Shown here: positions 50,040 through 63,253 of the stretch, one piece after another
How positions within the stretch are numbered: position 1 is the first letter of the stretch
Layout of the letters: every line of letters begins with the position of its first letter
Source of the DNA: Physcomitrium patens
Taxonomy: Eukaryota; Streptophyta; Bryopsida; Funariales; Funariaceae
Direction: 5' to 3'
Assembly (NCBI RefSeq): GCF_000002425.4
Contig: NC_037271.1
Location: 2,065,543-2,129,542 of the forward strand
DNA: 64,000 nucleotides
Notes under the pieces: model-generated
Database searches by the model: none
Seen by the model: the letters and a program-made list of their open reading frames with translations, nothing else
Told to the model about the DNA's origin: nothing
Made by a program: the position numbers and the translations under genes

Positions 50040-52480
50040 AATAGATCTACATACCAAGTTGGCTTTAATCATCAAAAGTATTTACCAACTCTATTAAAGA
50101 AGCACTTAGAGTTTTTTCTATTTTTGATATAAAGATTTAAAACTCAACTTTTTAGAAATAAATAAATAAATAAAAATCTTTTCTAAAGATCATTTTATAG
50201 ATTGATGACTTATAAATGATTTATTTTCCAACAAAATATATGAAGAAAAATAGATGTGAAATTATATTAATAATTAGATTTGATAAGAAATACATGTGAA
50301 GAATATATAAAATAATAATAATAATATATTGAATTGATAAAAAAAAAATAACACCTTAAATATACATCTTTAATAATAAAAAAAAAAAAAAAAAAAAAAA
50401 AAAACGTTAAACAAGTAGGATCAAGTAGACAAAAGATATGGCTAATAAAATTAAATATTTTTATATAATATTTTTAATAAAAATAATAATATAATTAATA
50501 TGATTATGTAAAACTATCCTTCTTTCTTCAACTATATCATTAAAAGTATTTAATGAAATCTATAAGTCTTTTTTTTCATCAAGTATTTGAATTGGTAATA
50601 AATGTATTTAGTCCTTGTGCAATTGCATTGTTTAGGACTTTAGTACACAATTTCTCTCTTAAGAAGTAATACTTAATTTTATATTAAATAATAATAATTA
50701 ATTATTATCCTATATAGTCTACAATACTTAAATAAAAAATATAATTTTTAACAACAATATTAGCACTAACAATAATTATTTAGTTGTTACAGTAAAAGTA
50801 ATATATTTTGTCACGATTAAAGATAGGACCACAATTGGTTGTTTCTGCTATATTTAGATTAAAATTGCCACTAAGTTTTTGAAAATCTAAATATTGATTC
50901 TAGTTATTAATATCATTTTATTTATTCAATTTCTGTTATACCAATCTTTTAGCTCATAAATGAACAAAAACATAAGATAAATTATGTAAAGAAAATTAAT
51001 GTTGAATGTTTTCTTCAAACAACAAGAGAACAACTTTAGTGCAATCCAATTCAAAGTTTCATACTTAATTATAAAGTAAGCTAAGTGATTTACACTAAAA
51101 GCAAGGTTTATAAATGTACATAAGACCAACTATTAGAGATAGTTAAGTAATTGTGAATTCAAAACTACAATCATTTATTGGACTTAATTAGATGAAAGAT
51201 TTTTTGTTTTAATCTTGAAGCATCTTATACCAACTTCTAATTGTGTAACAATATAAAAGCAAGTAGATATATCAAATTTTGTAAGAAAAACATCAATATA
51301 CTTTGATTGTAATAAGAAAAGTGTTGAAGCTAATTGGTTTTTTGAACTTGAATTTTAAAGTTTCTACAAAAGATCAAAGTTGTTAATATTAAAAAAAATC
51401 GTGAGTATAAAATAATAAAGATTGATGAATATGTAAGATTACTAAATATAAGTATTAAATTATCTATATAATAACCAAGTAGAATGAAATTAGAGTTTTG
51501 ATTATATGATGTAAATATTTGTCTTATAAATTCAAAAAATGGTTTAAAAACTTGCTATCAAATAATTGATACTAAAAAACTGATGTGTATTTTACTCTAT
51601 ACAAGAACTTGTTTATGCAACAATCTTTTGACTTGCAACTTGCAAGTATAAATTGTTCTAATTGTGAGATATGAATTTCTTCTTTAAAATCACCATTAGA
51701 CTCATTTGATTGTAGTCCTATAAATGATATAAATATATAGAGAGTAATTATCTATAATTGGTAGAAAAAATATTATTATCCTAAAAAAAGAGATTTGTAT
51801 AGAACTACAAAGATCTAAGTGTATTATTGCTAAGACTTTGGTAGCTTTGATTCTTTGTTTGGTAGAAGTATTGGTTATATAATGTTCTATAAAAAGACAT
51901 CATGTACAAAGTAGAAGTGTTGATTTAAAAGGTAGAGATCTAATACCTAGAGAAATATTTATTTCAAAGTGGCTTAAATGATAATGTCATTTTGAAGTAT
52001 CTAAATTACTTGCAAAAAGAAATGTCACCAAATTTCTTATAATAAAATAATCAATCCCAAATTTTAGAACAAAAAAATGGTATTTATGTATTTAATAGAG
52101 TATCTTTTAATAATTATAATACATAAAAAATTGATTATACAAGTATATTATTTAAAAATAAATATATTTCTTTTAATATTTATAATCTAAGTAACAATAT
52201 TAAATTTTTTACAAGCCTATAAACTTAAAACATATTTGGAATAAGCAAAGGTTTTTTAATTTTTAGATGTAGAAAAATAGATCTAAAATTAAATATTTTA
52301 TACTATAATTTTGTGAATAAAAGAGACAATAATCCTGATGTGTTAACCCAAATGTACTTTATAGATCTAAGAGTGCACCAAGTAGTAACTTAACTTACTA
52401 AGTATTATTAAAAGTACAATTGCTAGAACAACGTTTTGTAATTTAAGTTGAAAGTTTTCTAGAATTCCAATTGAGCAGCT
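50040..52480. other. AT-rich spacer, no gene seen
   Basis: It has low GC and poly-A runs (about 50377-50403), with short frames only. I see no gene or clear repeat structure. Confidence 0.6.
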
Positions 52481-52489
52481 AAAATCTTA

Positions 52490-53220
52490 CTCATGGTCTC
52501 TCGATTGTGGAGCGAGGTAAAAGTGCTGCAGCGAGATTGCGAGTAACAGTGCCTTTAAGTATTTTTCTCTACGGACTGCGAGAGTTGGTGCATTGGCTGA
52601 TTGAATCAGTTCTGCTAACATGGGTTGTGAATTTGAAAGAATGAAGATTGTTGCGGGAAGCATTGGTGCTAAATATTTGTACCCTTGTAGCTACTTGCCG
52701 TAATGAATGCAGTAGAGTTCAGAAGGGCCAACGGTACGCCACGAGTTGATAACCACCGTTTAGAAGATGACACATGCGTTAAGAAATCTCGTTTCTGCAT
52801 TCACAATGGGGAGATTTGTGTAAGAGACAAATCTCGCCTTTGTGCAGTTCAAAACATACGTTTGTTGTTGGACTTTCACTACGATGAGATAACAGAAAGC
52901 AAGTGGAGTAGATCAATCATGTTGTGCACACACAGGATAGAAAATGACAAAGATACTTCTAATACATAGTATTCATTGGATCGCCAATTGCGTAAGGAAG
53001 TCGGGTGCAAGTTTTCCAGCTGACAGTAACTTTACTCTCTGTAGTCTAACAAATAGAAAACAACCGATTTCCCGAAGAGACACTTGTTTCAGTTCCGAAA
53101 TGCTTCACACTCCCTCTAAGAATAATTTCTCTGAGCTAGCATGTAGAAATCCACAATTGGATCGATTGTACAAGTTTAGTCGCCGAATTGGCAAGGTAGT
53201 TGAATGTGCATATGCATTGT
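52490..53220. other. Low-copy stretch downstream of glycolate oxidase
   Basis: Composition is gene-like and frames at 52703-52969 and 52944-53273 (+) lack recognisable domains. It probably includes the 3' UTR and terminator of the glycolate oxidase gene on the minus strand. Confidence 0.35.
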
Positions 53221-54735
53221 TCAAAGCTTGGAGTGAATGCGCTCAGCCTCGGTTTGGATGTGGCAGCGCTTGATGTCTGACACTTTGGTGCAGCCTGCTA
53301 GCGCCATGGCCAACTCGAACTCACTTCTCAGCATCTGCAGCACATTCTCCACTCCCTTTTGGCCGTCTGTTGCCAAGCCGAACACTACGGGCCTTCCGAT
53401 CTGCAAACACCGACATATCCAAAGTTAATTCAGGTAAAATAAAACCCACAGGAAGAATAGAAAACTTGCAACGTAATATTCCAATTCTGCTTGCAGTAAA
53501 AGGCTTTAGAATGAAAGTTTGAGGTTAGGTCTACTGACGAAGACACCGGATGCTCCGAGAGCAAGAGCCTTGAGAACATCGGTACCACGTCGGACACCTC
53601 CGTCGAGGAAGACGGGAAGCCTGCCCCGGGCTGCTTGCACCACCTCCTCAAGAGCCGAGATGGTAGCAGAGACGTAGTCGAGCTGGCGAGCACCGTGGTT
53701 AGACACAATGATACCTGCAGCTCCGTGTTGGACAGCAAGCTCCGCTGCACAGATCGAATTAACATTCAAGGTTCAGTTACAGGCCCAGACATGAGAAAAA
53801 AGAATTTGCCGGGATGGGGCAGGTTTCGAAATTTCAATGGCGAATTACTGTGAAAATTGTGGAGAAATGCACTTACTGTCTTCGGCGGTAATGACTCCCT
53901 TCACAAGAATCGGGAGGCTGGTGATGGTCTGCAGCCACTTCACATCCTTCCAGGTCAAGGACCTATCGATCTGACCAGCGACGTAGGAAGCCAATCCTGA
54001 GTCCGCAGTCTTGTCCATCTTGCCCAGGTCCAAGCCCTCAAAGTTAGCGAGAGTCAGGTGGCTCGGCAACACGAATTTGTTCTTGATGTCGGCCTCACGG
54101 CGTCCAAGGCGAGGTGTGTCGACGGTCAGAGCAATAGCCTTGAAGCCGGCTCGCTCGGCACGACGCACCAGCTGGGCGACGACGTTTCGGTCCTTGTAGA
54201 CGTAGAGCTGGAAGAAGCGGATGCCTGGTCCAACGGAGGCAACCTCCTCCACACTGCTGGTGGCCCACGACGAAAGCGTCATGATCGTCCCGGCCTTGGC
54301 AACAGCCCTTGCGGTGGCCAATTCTCCCTCTGGGTGAGCCATCCTTTGCATGGCGGTGGGTGCGACCATGATGGGCATGGAGATGTTGAAGCCCAACACA
54401 TTGGTGCTCAGATCCACCTTGGTCACGTCGATAAGAATGCGTGGCCGGAATCTGCACATGCCTTAACACTTATGAGTGTTAAAGCGTATTGAGACGGGAA
54501 GGGTTTTGGAGGAATTCGAGCTAGATTGGAGGGCTGGTTACATCTGGAGAGGGGATTCAGGGCGACCAAGTGAGTGCATTGAGAAGTACCTGATGCGCTC
54601 GAAGGCGCTGCGGTTCTCTTTCAAGGTCCACTGGTCCTCAGCGCCCGAAGCATAGTAGTCATAGACCATCTTCGGCAGCTTCTGCCTTGCGAGCTCCTCA
54701 TACTCGGTCACGTTGGTAACCTCGGCAATCGACAT
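53221..54735 (-). CDS. Peroxisomal glycolate oxidase (FMN (S)-2-hydroxyacid oxidase), 4 exons
   Basis: It oxidises glycolate to glyoxylate with release of H2O2 in the photorespiratory cycle. Exons: 54590-54735, 53877-54451, 53539-53744 and 53221-53400. The product is 368 aa, matching the family (about 367-370). Active-site residues, each 3 higher than in spinach numbering, are all present: Tyr27 (YDYYASG), Trp111 (SSWATSS), Tyr132 (QLYVY), Asp160 (TVDTPR), Lys233 (ILVKGV), His257 and Arg260 ([10 protein letters not shown]). Trp111 favours glycolate oxidase over other members. The last three residues are SKL, the strongest peroxisomal import signal. The exon-3 donor is chosen as TTC|GTCAGT so that GVF joins IGRPVVF as in the family; a second GT lies 4 nt further on. 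A TATA-like TTTTATCG lies about 70 bp upstream of the start. The gene looks intact. Confidence 0.95.
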
Positions 54736-55565
54736 GGTGGAAGTCGTGAGAAATTCGCCGGCTGTATCCCTAGTGTGATGCAGCCTTTCAACGCAGGTCG
54801 AGCGATAAAAGGATGATGTCTCGTGGTTACAAAGCCCTCACCATCCGCCAATTCTTTCTGCGCATCACCCCAGACGACTGCATAAGAAGAGCCCACTCAT
54901 AAAAGTCCCATCACGAGCAAGTTAGGTACAATATGAGGATTAGATATCCACTGGAACTGGATCTTCTGAAATGATCCAAATTGGAACTCCACACTGTGGT
55001 AGCCCATCTATCTTCTACTTGGTAATAACGGACCATTTTGCATGAAACAGTCACATCTACGAGAGACCTTCCTGGCAAATTTACCCTCGACGAACTCAGA
55101 GGTTCGCTAGCATAACACTACATCTCACACACCCCGTGAACACAAGTGACAGAATTCGCTACATTGGTTCGAAGCCCACGTGCAGACTACCCCTGAAGTT
55201 AATCAATGCAGGCTTCACGCCTAACAGCCCAACCTCGTGCAATTCTTTTCGACAATCGAATCTGAAGTAACCATGCACGAAAACAACCACCTCCGGAACC
55301 CGATCCCGACTACGTCTCGTCTGCTGTGTTAACCACACACTCAGATTTCGAGCTCCGAATTCAGCCCCACGGCTTACTCAGGCTGCTAAACTTAAGAACA
55401 TTCAAATTACGATTGCTATGCATGGCAACGGAAGCAAGATTAGGAGAGAGGGACTGGGACTCCTACCAGATCACGGACAGTCAGAGGTGCAATGTTTCTC
55501 CTGCGAGAGGAAGTGGAATGGCATGGATTTGTATGTGGCGCTTGCAATTGGGGCAGTGGAATTGA

Positions 55566-56228
55566 ATGGAGAGATGTGAGCAGCGCCTTATCCGGGCGCA
55601 AAGAGAGCCTGAAAGCATTGACGGAGAGGATAGCCACAAATGGATGGTCCCTTTGTTACGCTTTCCTCGATCCCATGCTCCATATCCTTTTCTGTCACAT
55701 CCTCGTCCATATTCCGACGACAACAGTTGCGAATCGTTGCATTTCATGGTTTCATCTTCTCTCTCTCTCTCTTTCTTTCTGCGCCAATCATTCTCAGCCT
55801 TGCAATGGATCTACTGGACTGCCATCTTCTGGCTGCTAGAAATCAATCCTCTGCTCAGGGTCTCAGCACCTGTTCCTCAGATTGGTTTAGATTCCTACTC
55901 TATGGTGGTTATGGAATTGCTTGGCATGGCAAGAGTAATCACTTTTTTTCGATGGACATGGAGATGGTCCTCCTTTTATTTTAATTTATTTTATTTAAAT
56001 CGTCCTGCCACGGTGACTACTGGTGTAGCATTGCTCATAATCTGCTATTTGAGTGACAAGGAAACTCTTACAAAAACAACATTATCACTGCAGTTTGAAC
56101 GGTATATGAATTCAGATCCCGTGTTTTGCAAATGTAAAGCAAAATCAATGAATCCACACCCCCATAGAAAAGACGGATTCGGCACTCATCAGATTCTGCG
56201 GTTACTCTCACCTGTCGCCTCAAGGTGA
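55566..56228 (+). other. Unassigned 220-codon open frame divergent from glycolate oxidase
   Basis: This is the longest open frame in the window outside known genes and elements. The product has hydrophobic stretches at about residues 65-95 (SLSLSFFLRQSFSALQWIYW) and 150-165 and no recognised domain. Two other + strand frames are also open over part of it, so the local CT-rich composition may explain its length. It could be a small membrane-protein gene, a transcript without coding role, or chance. Confidence 0.2.
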
Positions 56229-56723
56229 GGAAACCGGAATGCGATCATGCATTTTCCGGCAGAACGATTCGCCTGCTTCGCGGCGTCACAAAGCTGAGTT
56301 TGGGTGTCCTCACTTTACTGAGCGCTTTTTTCATGCCTGTAGGTAGGCATTAAGACGCCACACCCAAACGGAGGAGAGTTTGCGGTACATGGATGGAGAG
56401 CCCAAGAGGGTCTGATCCAGCAGCAAGCCTTTGGATTAGCCATTATCTGGATCCAACAGCTGTGGAGCCCAAGAGCCGAGAGGAAAGAGGAACATACCTG
56501 GTGTGTAATTTATGAAACGTGTATTTTTTTTCTTCTTCCAACTGGAGGTCCACAAACTGGGATGTGTGGCAGCTCCAGGTTGGCTGGAACCTTGGGGGCT
56601 GCATCTGCTTCTGTGGCCGAGTAAGCTTTTGTGCCCCAGCGATGGATATCCGATGATGGAGTTCAAAAAGCAGCTGCCATGATTCATGGCCACTTGGTGG
56701 CCTCTCTCTGTTTGTGTGGTGGT

Positions 56724-56843
56724 GGCGCGATGAATGGGATAGAATGTAACGTAGCCTTGCCTTTGCCGTTAAAAGCTCAAATGGGGTTCGTGAACTTGTG
56801 GTTTTTATTTTGTCTCACCTGTCCGATCCCATTCATCGTCGCC
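56724..56843. repeat. Inverted repeat, 17-18-bp arms
   Basis: GGCGCGATGAATGGGAT at 56724-56740 pairs with ATCCCATTCATCGTCGCC at 56826-56843 with one extra base. The spacer is 85 bp. Confidence 0.7.
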
Positions 56844-57998
56844 AGGATCCGTCGGACGGAGGACTGTGGACTTTGTGCAAGTCTTGAGAGTGATTTCATG
56901 ACCCTCTCTGTAAACTATCGAACACATTCTGGGTTGCTCCTTAAAAAATAAAAAGTTTTCTTGAGGTGCAATGTGGTCTCATTCTTAATGACTACGCCTG
57001 ACGACCTGTATCTTAGACCATTTTTCATAATCAGGAAACGAATCAGAGACATGGGATTGCTGTGGTATTAGCGGCTCTAAACTTCAATGTGTAAGAACTT
57101 TTAGTTTTCTAATCGTTGATTTAAACAATTTCTGTGAAATGGTTTCAAGAAAAAACGTGGCCAATTTGAGTTCAGTTTATTTGCCTTTTGCCTAAATTCT
57201 GTTTAAAATAAATGTTGATTGAAAAGTTTCCTCGGTCAATAATTTTGTGTGTTGTAGTTGTGTACATAATAAGAGTGTTTTTGGTCTAAGATAACTCTAT
57301 CAGTTTTAAAGATTCATTCGATTGGAACTCGCAACATTGACTCTTGGAATACCCTTTTAATTTATCTTTTCAAAAATGTGTTTCACGCTTGGACACAAGC
57401 AGACCAGCGAGAATTGTCACCCTTGAAGCTCAGAATGATTTTATGGGGTTGTAAAATCGCATCACAATTCGGCACATAGGTAACATATAAGCGTCTTCTT
57501 CGATGAACCAGACATGAAATCACAGTCATGAAAAATGGCATCAGCAGAGTGTGGGTTCCTAGATTTTGACAGGTTTTGCTTCTTATCTCCTATCCACAAG
57601 GCTCCTTCCTGTGGTTCACGTGTTGTCCTCTCCGAAACAGCATGTGAACAGGTCACCAAGGAGTAATTTAGGTACTGCACTGAGGTCATGGACACAACCC
57701 TTTTTAGATTTCCCCTGTTTGATGCAAGTCTGGCACAACCCTGCGAAATGCGATTGCGATCGACACAGTGACGAGTAGGATGCTCTCAACGTCCAAGAGG
57801 TTTCACAAACTCGAGATCCTCGCCAACTATTCTCACGATTCATTGAAACCCAACTTCATGTGACTCGTCAACAATTGTGGTGAGAGACTTCCAATGTGTG
57901 CAGAAATCTGTGAGTCTGCCTCGGAGACGACCCCTCCACGCTTCCAGGCACAGGGGCCTTGACAACTTCGCCATCAAAACTGTGTGAGGATCATCACA

Positions 57999-58100
57999 TA
58001 TTAGGATTTAGAAATTAGGGTTTACAAATTAGGATTTACAATTTAGATCTTAGAAATTAAGGTTTAGAACCCTAATTACAGAAATTTAGAACCCATTGCA
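57999..58100. repeat. Degenerate telomere-like repeat cluster
   Basis: Repeated variants of the plant telomere motif TTTAGGG occur on both strands ('attagggttta', 'attaggattta', 'taaggtttag', 'accctaatta'), in about eight imperfect units. It reads as an interstitial telomere-like patch. Confidence 0.5.
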
Positions 58101-59890
58101 TACCCTTAGCCCACAATTCTAATGTTGAACAGAGAATACTACAATCACCACTTCCTTTGCATGAATTTGTATCCTCAAGAGCCGAATAGTTCTTCGATAC
58201 ATGAGATTGAAGCGAACATCATATATGATCTCGAACAAAACAAGTGATATGAGGTGTTATTCTTGCCCATCGAAGAAGTTAAAAATAGTTCAGACAAATG
58301 AATATGTTTTTCATGATCCATATTTTTGTTTTATTTTATTTTATTTTTGTGTTTGTTTCGCTTTGTCTTTTTTCATGTTGTCATGTTATGTTGTGTTGTG
58401 TTTTATTTTTTCTTTTTTTTCCCTTAGCATGTGATAGCAAAAATCACACCCCAAGTTCAATTTTTAACACACACTTTCTTAATGTGGATGAAGGTATGAT
58501 TTCAGTCTATTTATGTGTGTGTGTGTAATTTTATTTGGACCAAACTTAGAATTTCAAGAAGATAGGTTTATTCTACAAATTAAAATCCTGTTTGATTTTG
58601 AATTCATGGTTTTTATACCAATTGTTCTAAATCATATGTTATTAAATTATTCTGTATGTATGTATGTGTAGGAATTATAAGGTAATAATTATGTAAATTA
58701 AGCTTGATGGTATTAAATCTTTCACAATTTCATCCTGCTTCATTAGTAGAAATATCGAATTAATTAGGCTTATTAAATATTTTTTGATTTTTATTATTAG
58801 TATTATTATTATTGAGATATATCACACACTCACACACACACACACATACACACAAAAAAAAAAAAAAAAAAAAAAAAGACTTATACATACAGTGAACCCA
58901 ACATTTTCAATATAATTTGAATACATAATTAATAGTTTCTTAAGGTTGAGTTTAATTAATTTTCCCTCTCAAATATGTTTTGTATTGTGGCAACTTCACT
59001 ACCTAAACTGGAACAAAATCTTAGCTTTGTTGAATTTAATTGTATTACTTGTAATTTGGCCAAAAATTCCATGCTACTTCCTTACCTATATGTGTAACAC
59101 ATTGTTGAGTGTGACCTTGCATCATTATTACAATTACTTAAAAATTGATTTATTATCACATAAATTGAAAATCATTTCAATACATACTTATTTTTCTTCT
59201 TTGGCCTCTTGCTTGAGTAGATCAATCCCCAATTATCCTAACTTGACCTTTTTTTTTTATTATTATTTTATTAATTACAGATGCATCAAAGGAAATAGTT
59301 AATTACAAGAGTTTCTGCATTTTTTTAATGTAAAAAACATATTCAAATGAAATATATATGTTCACAAAATGTTTCAGATATCATTCAGTAGTTTTATACT
59401 GACAAATTGTTTGTCATTTTAGGCAATAATAATAATAATAATAATAATACTGATCAATCTTTTAAATATAAATATATATAAATACATACAGGTATATATA
59501 TATTTCCTTCATATTCTCATTAGAATTTGGTAGTAAAACCATTAAAAGCTCTCTACATTGTTTGTTTACATAGTTTTAAATTTTGAATGTCCAACAATGG
59601 AAATTTTCGGCCTAAATAGTGACTACTTCATTTTTGTATTTAAATATTATTGATTTTGCAAATTGTTTATCAATATTCAACATTGTCAGTGGGTTACAAT
59701 TTATTTTATATTTTTTTCCCCCTTAATTTGGTTCTGGCATCTCCATAATAGAGATAACCATCAACAAACTTCAAATGAAAAAGAAACACAAAACTTAACA
59801 TTGCGAAGGCATGTTAATTTCACAACATTAGAGCCCAATTGGATATTCTAGCTACATGACTTGTCCTTAAAACAAAATTTAAGTATTTTA
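58100..59890. other. AT-rich spacer with simple repeats
   Basis: (CA)n and poly-A occur at about 58825-58877 and (AAT)n at about 59425-59449. No gene is recognised; the frame at 58946-59302 (+) is AT-driven. Confidence 0.55.
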
Positions 59891-59893
59891 AAA

Positions 59894-59987
59894 AAAATTA
59901 ATTTTCGACTGTAGATAAATTTAAAGTATCGTGCAAACTGTACCTTACCATATCAAGAATCTAAATCTGCAGTCGAAAATTAATTTT
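59894..59987. repeat. Inverted repeat, 21-bp arms
   Basis: Positions 59894-59914 pair with 59967-59987 with one mismatch, and pairing continues imperfectly for about ten more bases inward. It could be a small foldback element or structured RNA. Confidence 0.75.
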
Positions 59988-59989
59988 TG

Positions 59990-60521
59990 ATTCTGCTTAA
60001 AACTCCACTTCCTTCCAATTAGATTTTGCGAGCCAAAGAAATAAAGAAAAGCAGACCGGAAAGAAAAGAAGTCTTTCAAAAGGAGATGGATTACGAAAGA
60101 AGATACGAGGATGGAAAGAAATAAGGAAACGAGGAAGAAGCTTCTTAAGAGGCCGCGACGTCTATCGGCGTCTATTTCGGCGTCTACCAGCGTCAGAGTC
60201 GGCGTCGGCGTCGGCAGCAACAATTGACCCAGAAGCGCAGATGTGTGGTTCAATGGGTTCAAATTGCGTTTCGAATAAAAAAGCATTGTCGACCGAATTT
60301 CACAAATTGCTTGTTCGGAAGACAACGATCATGATTTTCGCAGGGGAATCGTGTTCGGGGGTGAAGTTGCAGGGGCCGAAATGTGAAGGTTGAAGATGGC
60401 GGAAGGACGGCAATGCATAATCGGCGCCTGCGCCTATGAAGAATTTTTTCATGGTGGATTGTAGCAGCGATCTGCTCATGAGCTTGCAGGTTTGTATCAG
60501 ATTTTTTTTTTTTTTTTTTTT

Positions 60522-60553
<32 letters not shown>

Positions 60554-63250
60554 TTGGTTCTCTCGAACCTGGGTTATTGAGTTTCACACTATTTGATAAC
60601 TTGATGTTGTTTCTTGTGTGGGCTATTGTTGTGATTAACAGAGAGCGGCATTTAAAACGAGTGATTAGAGTTTCTGAGTTTGTGGAACGTTATCTGTAAG
60701 CATTACGGAGAGGTATTGAACAAGTGTTCGCTCCTTCGTTTGCGTAATGTAGCGAATGTATTGGCACTAAACTGGGTTGAGATTGCTGCAACACTTCTTC
60801 ATTCAGTTGATGAAATTGAATAACATGGATTTTTACACGGGTTGGCTACCTCGGAATGCAGATCCCTGAGGAATGGTATTTGACTGCCCCAATTCTTTGG
60901 TTCAAGGATGGGATCTTTCAACTGTGAAATGGAGGTGAGTGTGGTTGAGGCTCCATGGATGATGAAGTGTAGTAGAGCAAGGGTTCAGGATGGGAACCTG
61001 AAGGTGATGGCGTTTTTCTTTGTGAAAACTTCCTCTTGAAAGTTTGCAAGTGTTCACAAGTTCTACTCCTGGTTCCACGAATGCGTTTCACTTTGTATTT
61101 ACTCCAGCTCAGCACACTGAAATGCTCCGCTTCGTGTGCAATCAATAGGTACCGCACATGATCAGTCTCTAAATCTCTTTACCCCGTGGCCTTGGCAGAT
61201 TTTTACATGCACCTCATACATAGGACAGAACATTTGTCCTTACTACTTGGTGATCTACCCAGAGGGAGCGATTTCAATTCAGTTGATCGATGGTGAAACT
61301 GGATCTACGAGATCTTTTTTTCCTTGAATCCTCCGTATCGGTCTCCAGTGGGCAAAATCTCGTCCTATTCTAACTTGAAGGGTAGAAGACTCATAATTTC
61401 AGTTGGATTGCTAGCATCAATATTCATTTTCTTTTCTTCTCAATTGACAGTGCGCGCGAAATCCTGAACTACTTTGAGCAGCCACCTCGCTCGTCAATGA
61501 GCAAATGAACACTGGGAATTTTTCTTCTTGATACTCAATTTGCCTGTGAGTCGAAACAACCTTGAGTCTAACGTGTGCTATTACAGCTGTGAGGGATATA
61601 CGTTAAGATATGTATTTTGAGTTTTCCTTACTAAGTTCATCAAAAGTGTGGCTGAGGTTATGGTACTATCAGTTGACAATCACCTCGGTAGCTGCATTAT
61701 GAGTCACTCTGCATACTGGTACATTTTTCTTACACGGGCTCTCAGTGAAGTTCAACCAAAAAGTGGTGGTCTCATCGGCGCATATCTCAATAATTTAATT
61801 CGTCAGTCACTTCGTCAATAGTCTCTACAACTCCATTATCCACACAAAGGCCCAAGAATTAGATTATTGTAGCAATACTATTGTAGCATCTGTTGAGGTG
61901 CAACCTTCTGCACAGGAAGATTGTATTTAGTCCTATTGTTAACATTGCGTTCCACCTAAATCCGATGATGAACTTTAGTGTATGTGATTGCTTGTCTTTT
62001 GTGATGGGCAGAAATGGGTGCCCATGTACAGTATCCTCTCGAGCACCAGCCCAGCTACTTCTAGCGGTCGTGGAGCCATCCACATGTTATCATACAAAGC
62101 TTCCAACTGCGAACTGAAAACCCATTTCGACCTGGTGAAGCTACAGCAAAACAGTTTCATGTACAGTGCACAGTTGCTCGGTCAGTTTTGATTCTTTTGA
62201 CTTGAGGCAGACGGTACACTTAAAACTTCCTGCAAACCTATCAAGCTCTTCAGCCGTGTTTCTCGTGACTGGTGACATGTCCTTGTGGCGAAATCTGCAA
62301 AACGTGTGATGAACAAGAGGCATGGCAATCAGGCTCTGGATTTATTCCAATATGGTCCACGTAGGTGTCTGCAACCAAAAAGCTTTTCTCCCTTCCTCTA
62401 CGATCTGTTTCAACCAACAGCTTCGCATGGGACTGCTGTGGGTATATACTGGTACCGCGAACATCACAACTCTGCGCGAATCATATAGCAGAGTCTGTCG
62501 GATGGAGACTTGGTCTTCACAATCATATTATAATAAAGTCCATTTCTGCAACTAAGATTCTCATGCCCCGGAACAGGATATATTTACAATAATAGAAGAT
62601 GCTTTCAAAGAGAGATTGTAAAATATCCTTCCCTGACCAACATCTATAGGTTTCACATGTTGGGTTTTCCTTGTCGTGCATTTTGTATTGGCCATCTTTA
62701 CAGGAGAAAAAAACTCTTTGCAATTCTATCATATACAAAGATGGAAGTAAAGATTGACATATGTTAGTTTTAAGACGTAGTTGATTAATTTCACTTTTAT
62801 AGTTGAGGTCCGTTATCCGAAAAGAGTAGGTCAGTGAATTCTGGAGCGAAGACATAGTTGGAGTTGTCAGCGATTTGGTTAGACAAGTGTAGCGACATGG
62901 GTATTTCGGATCACTGAGATAAGATTTGGGATCGGACTCACAGTTAAATATAAGATTAACGTCAGAAGTGATGGATCGGGGACTTGGTGACCTATATAAA
63001 GATACGCAGACAGCTTGAGTCCCATATCCATAAGGATTTTGACGACTGGCATGCCCCAGATATGTACGCTGCATACCTGTAGCCGATCATCGTTACTGAT
63101 GAGCGGAGAGATTGAAGAAGGTGGCGTTGTGGATCCTTGGGAGGCCAGACAGTTGCGCTTCTCTTGGGGGTGAAGGTGAAGGTGAAAGAGAAGGACGAGA
63201 GAGACCTTCAAGCCGTTGCTTCTCACATTGGGAGCATCAGTGAAGCTTCT
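59990..63250. other. Low-copy stretch with no recognised gene
   Basis: Composition is gene-like. Minus-strand frames at 62523-63074 (183 codons) and 62879-63277 (132 codons) overlap in different frames and carry no domain I know. A GGCGTC-rich short tandem array lies at about 60155-60215. It may be a non-coding transcript or a decayed gene. Confidence 0.3.
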
Positions 63251-63253
63251 AAC

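Larger units (their letters stand above)
54740..57950. other. Glycolate oxidase upstream region, no recognised gene
   Basis: The DNA is gene-like in composition to about 57000. Apart from the open frame at 55566-56228, it holds only short frames. CT-rich tracts near 55755-55790 may belong to a promoter or 5' UTR. An imperfect inverted repeat lies at 56724-56843. Confidence 0.4.

Noticed and set aside
54058-54492. 144-codon + strand frame, and other frames over 53.2-54.5 kb
   Set aside because: Shadows of glycolate oxidase exon 2 in other frames; the minus-strand frame carries the conserved enzyme.
55155-55175. GGTTCGAAGCCC as a possible tRNA T-loop
   Set aside because: No matching acceptor stem, D-arm or anticodon arm could be found around it.
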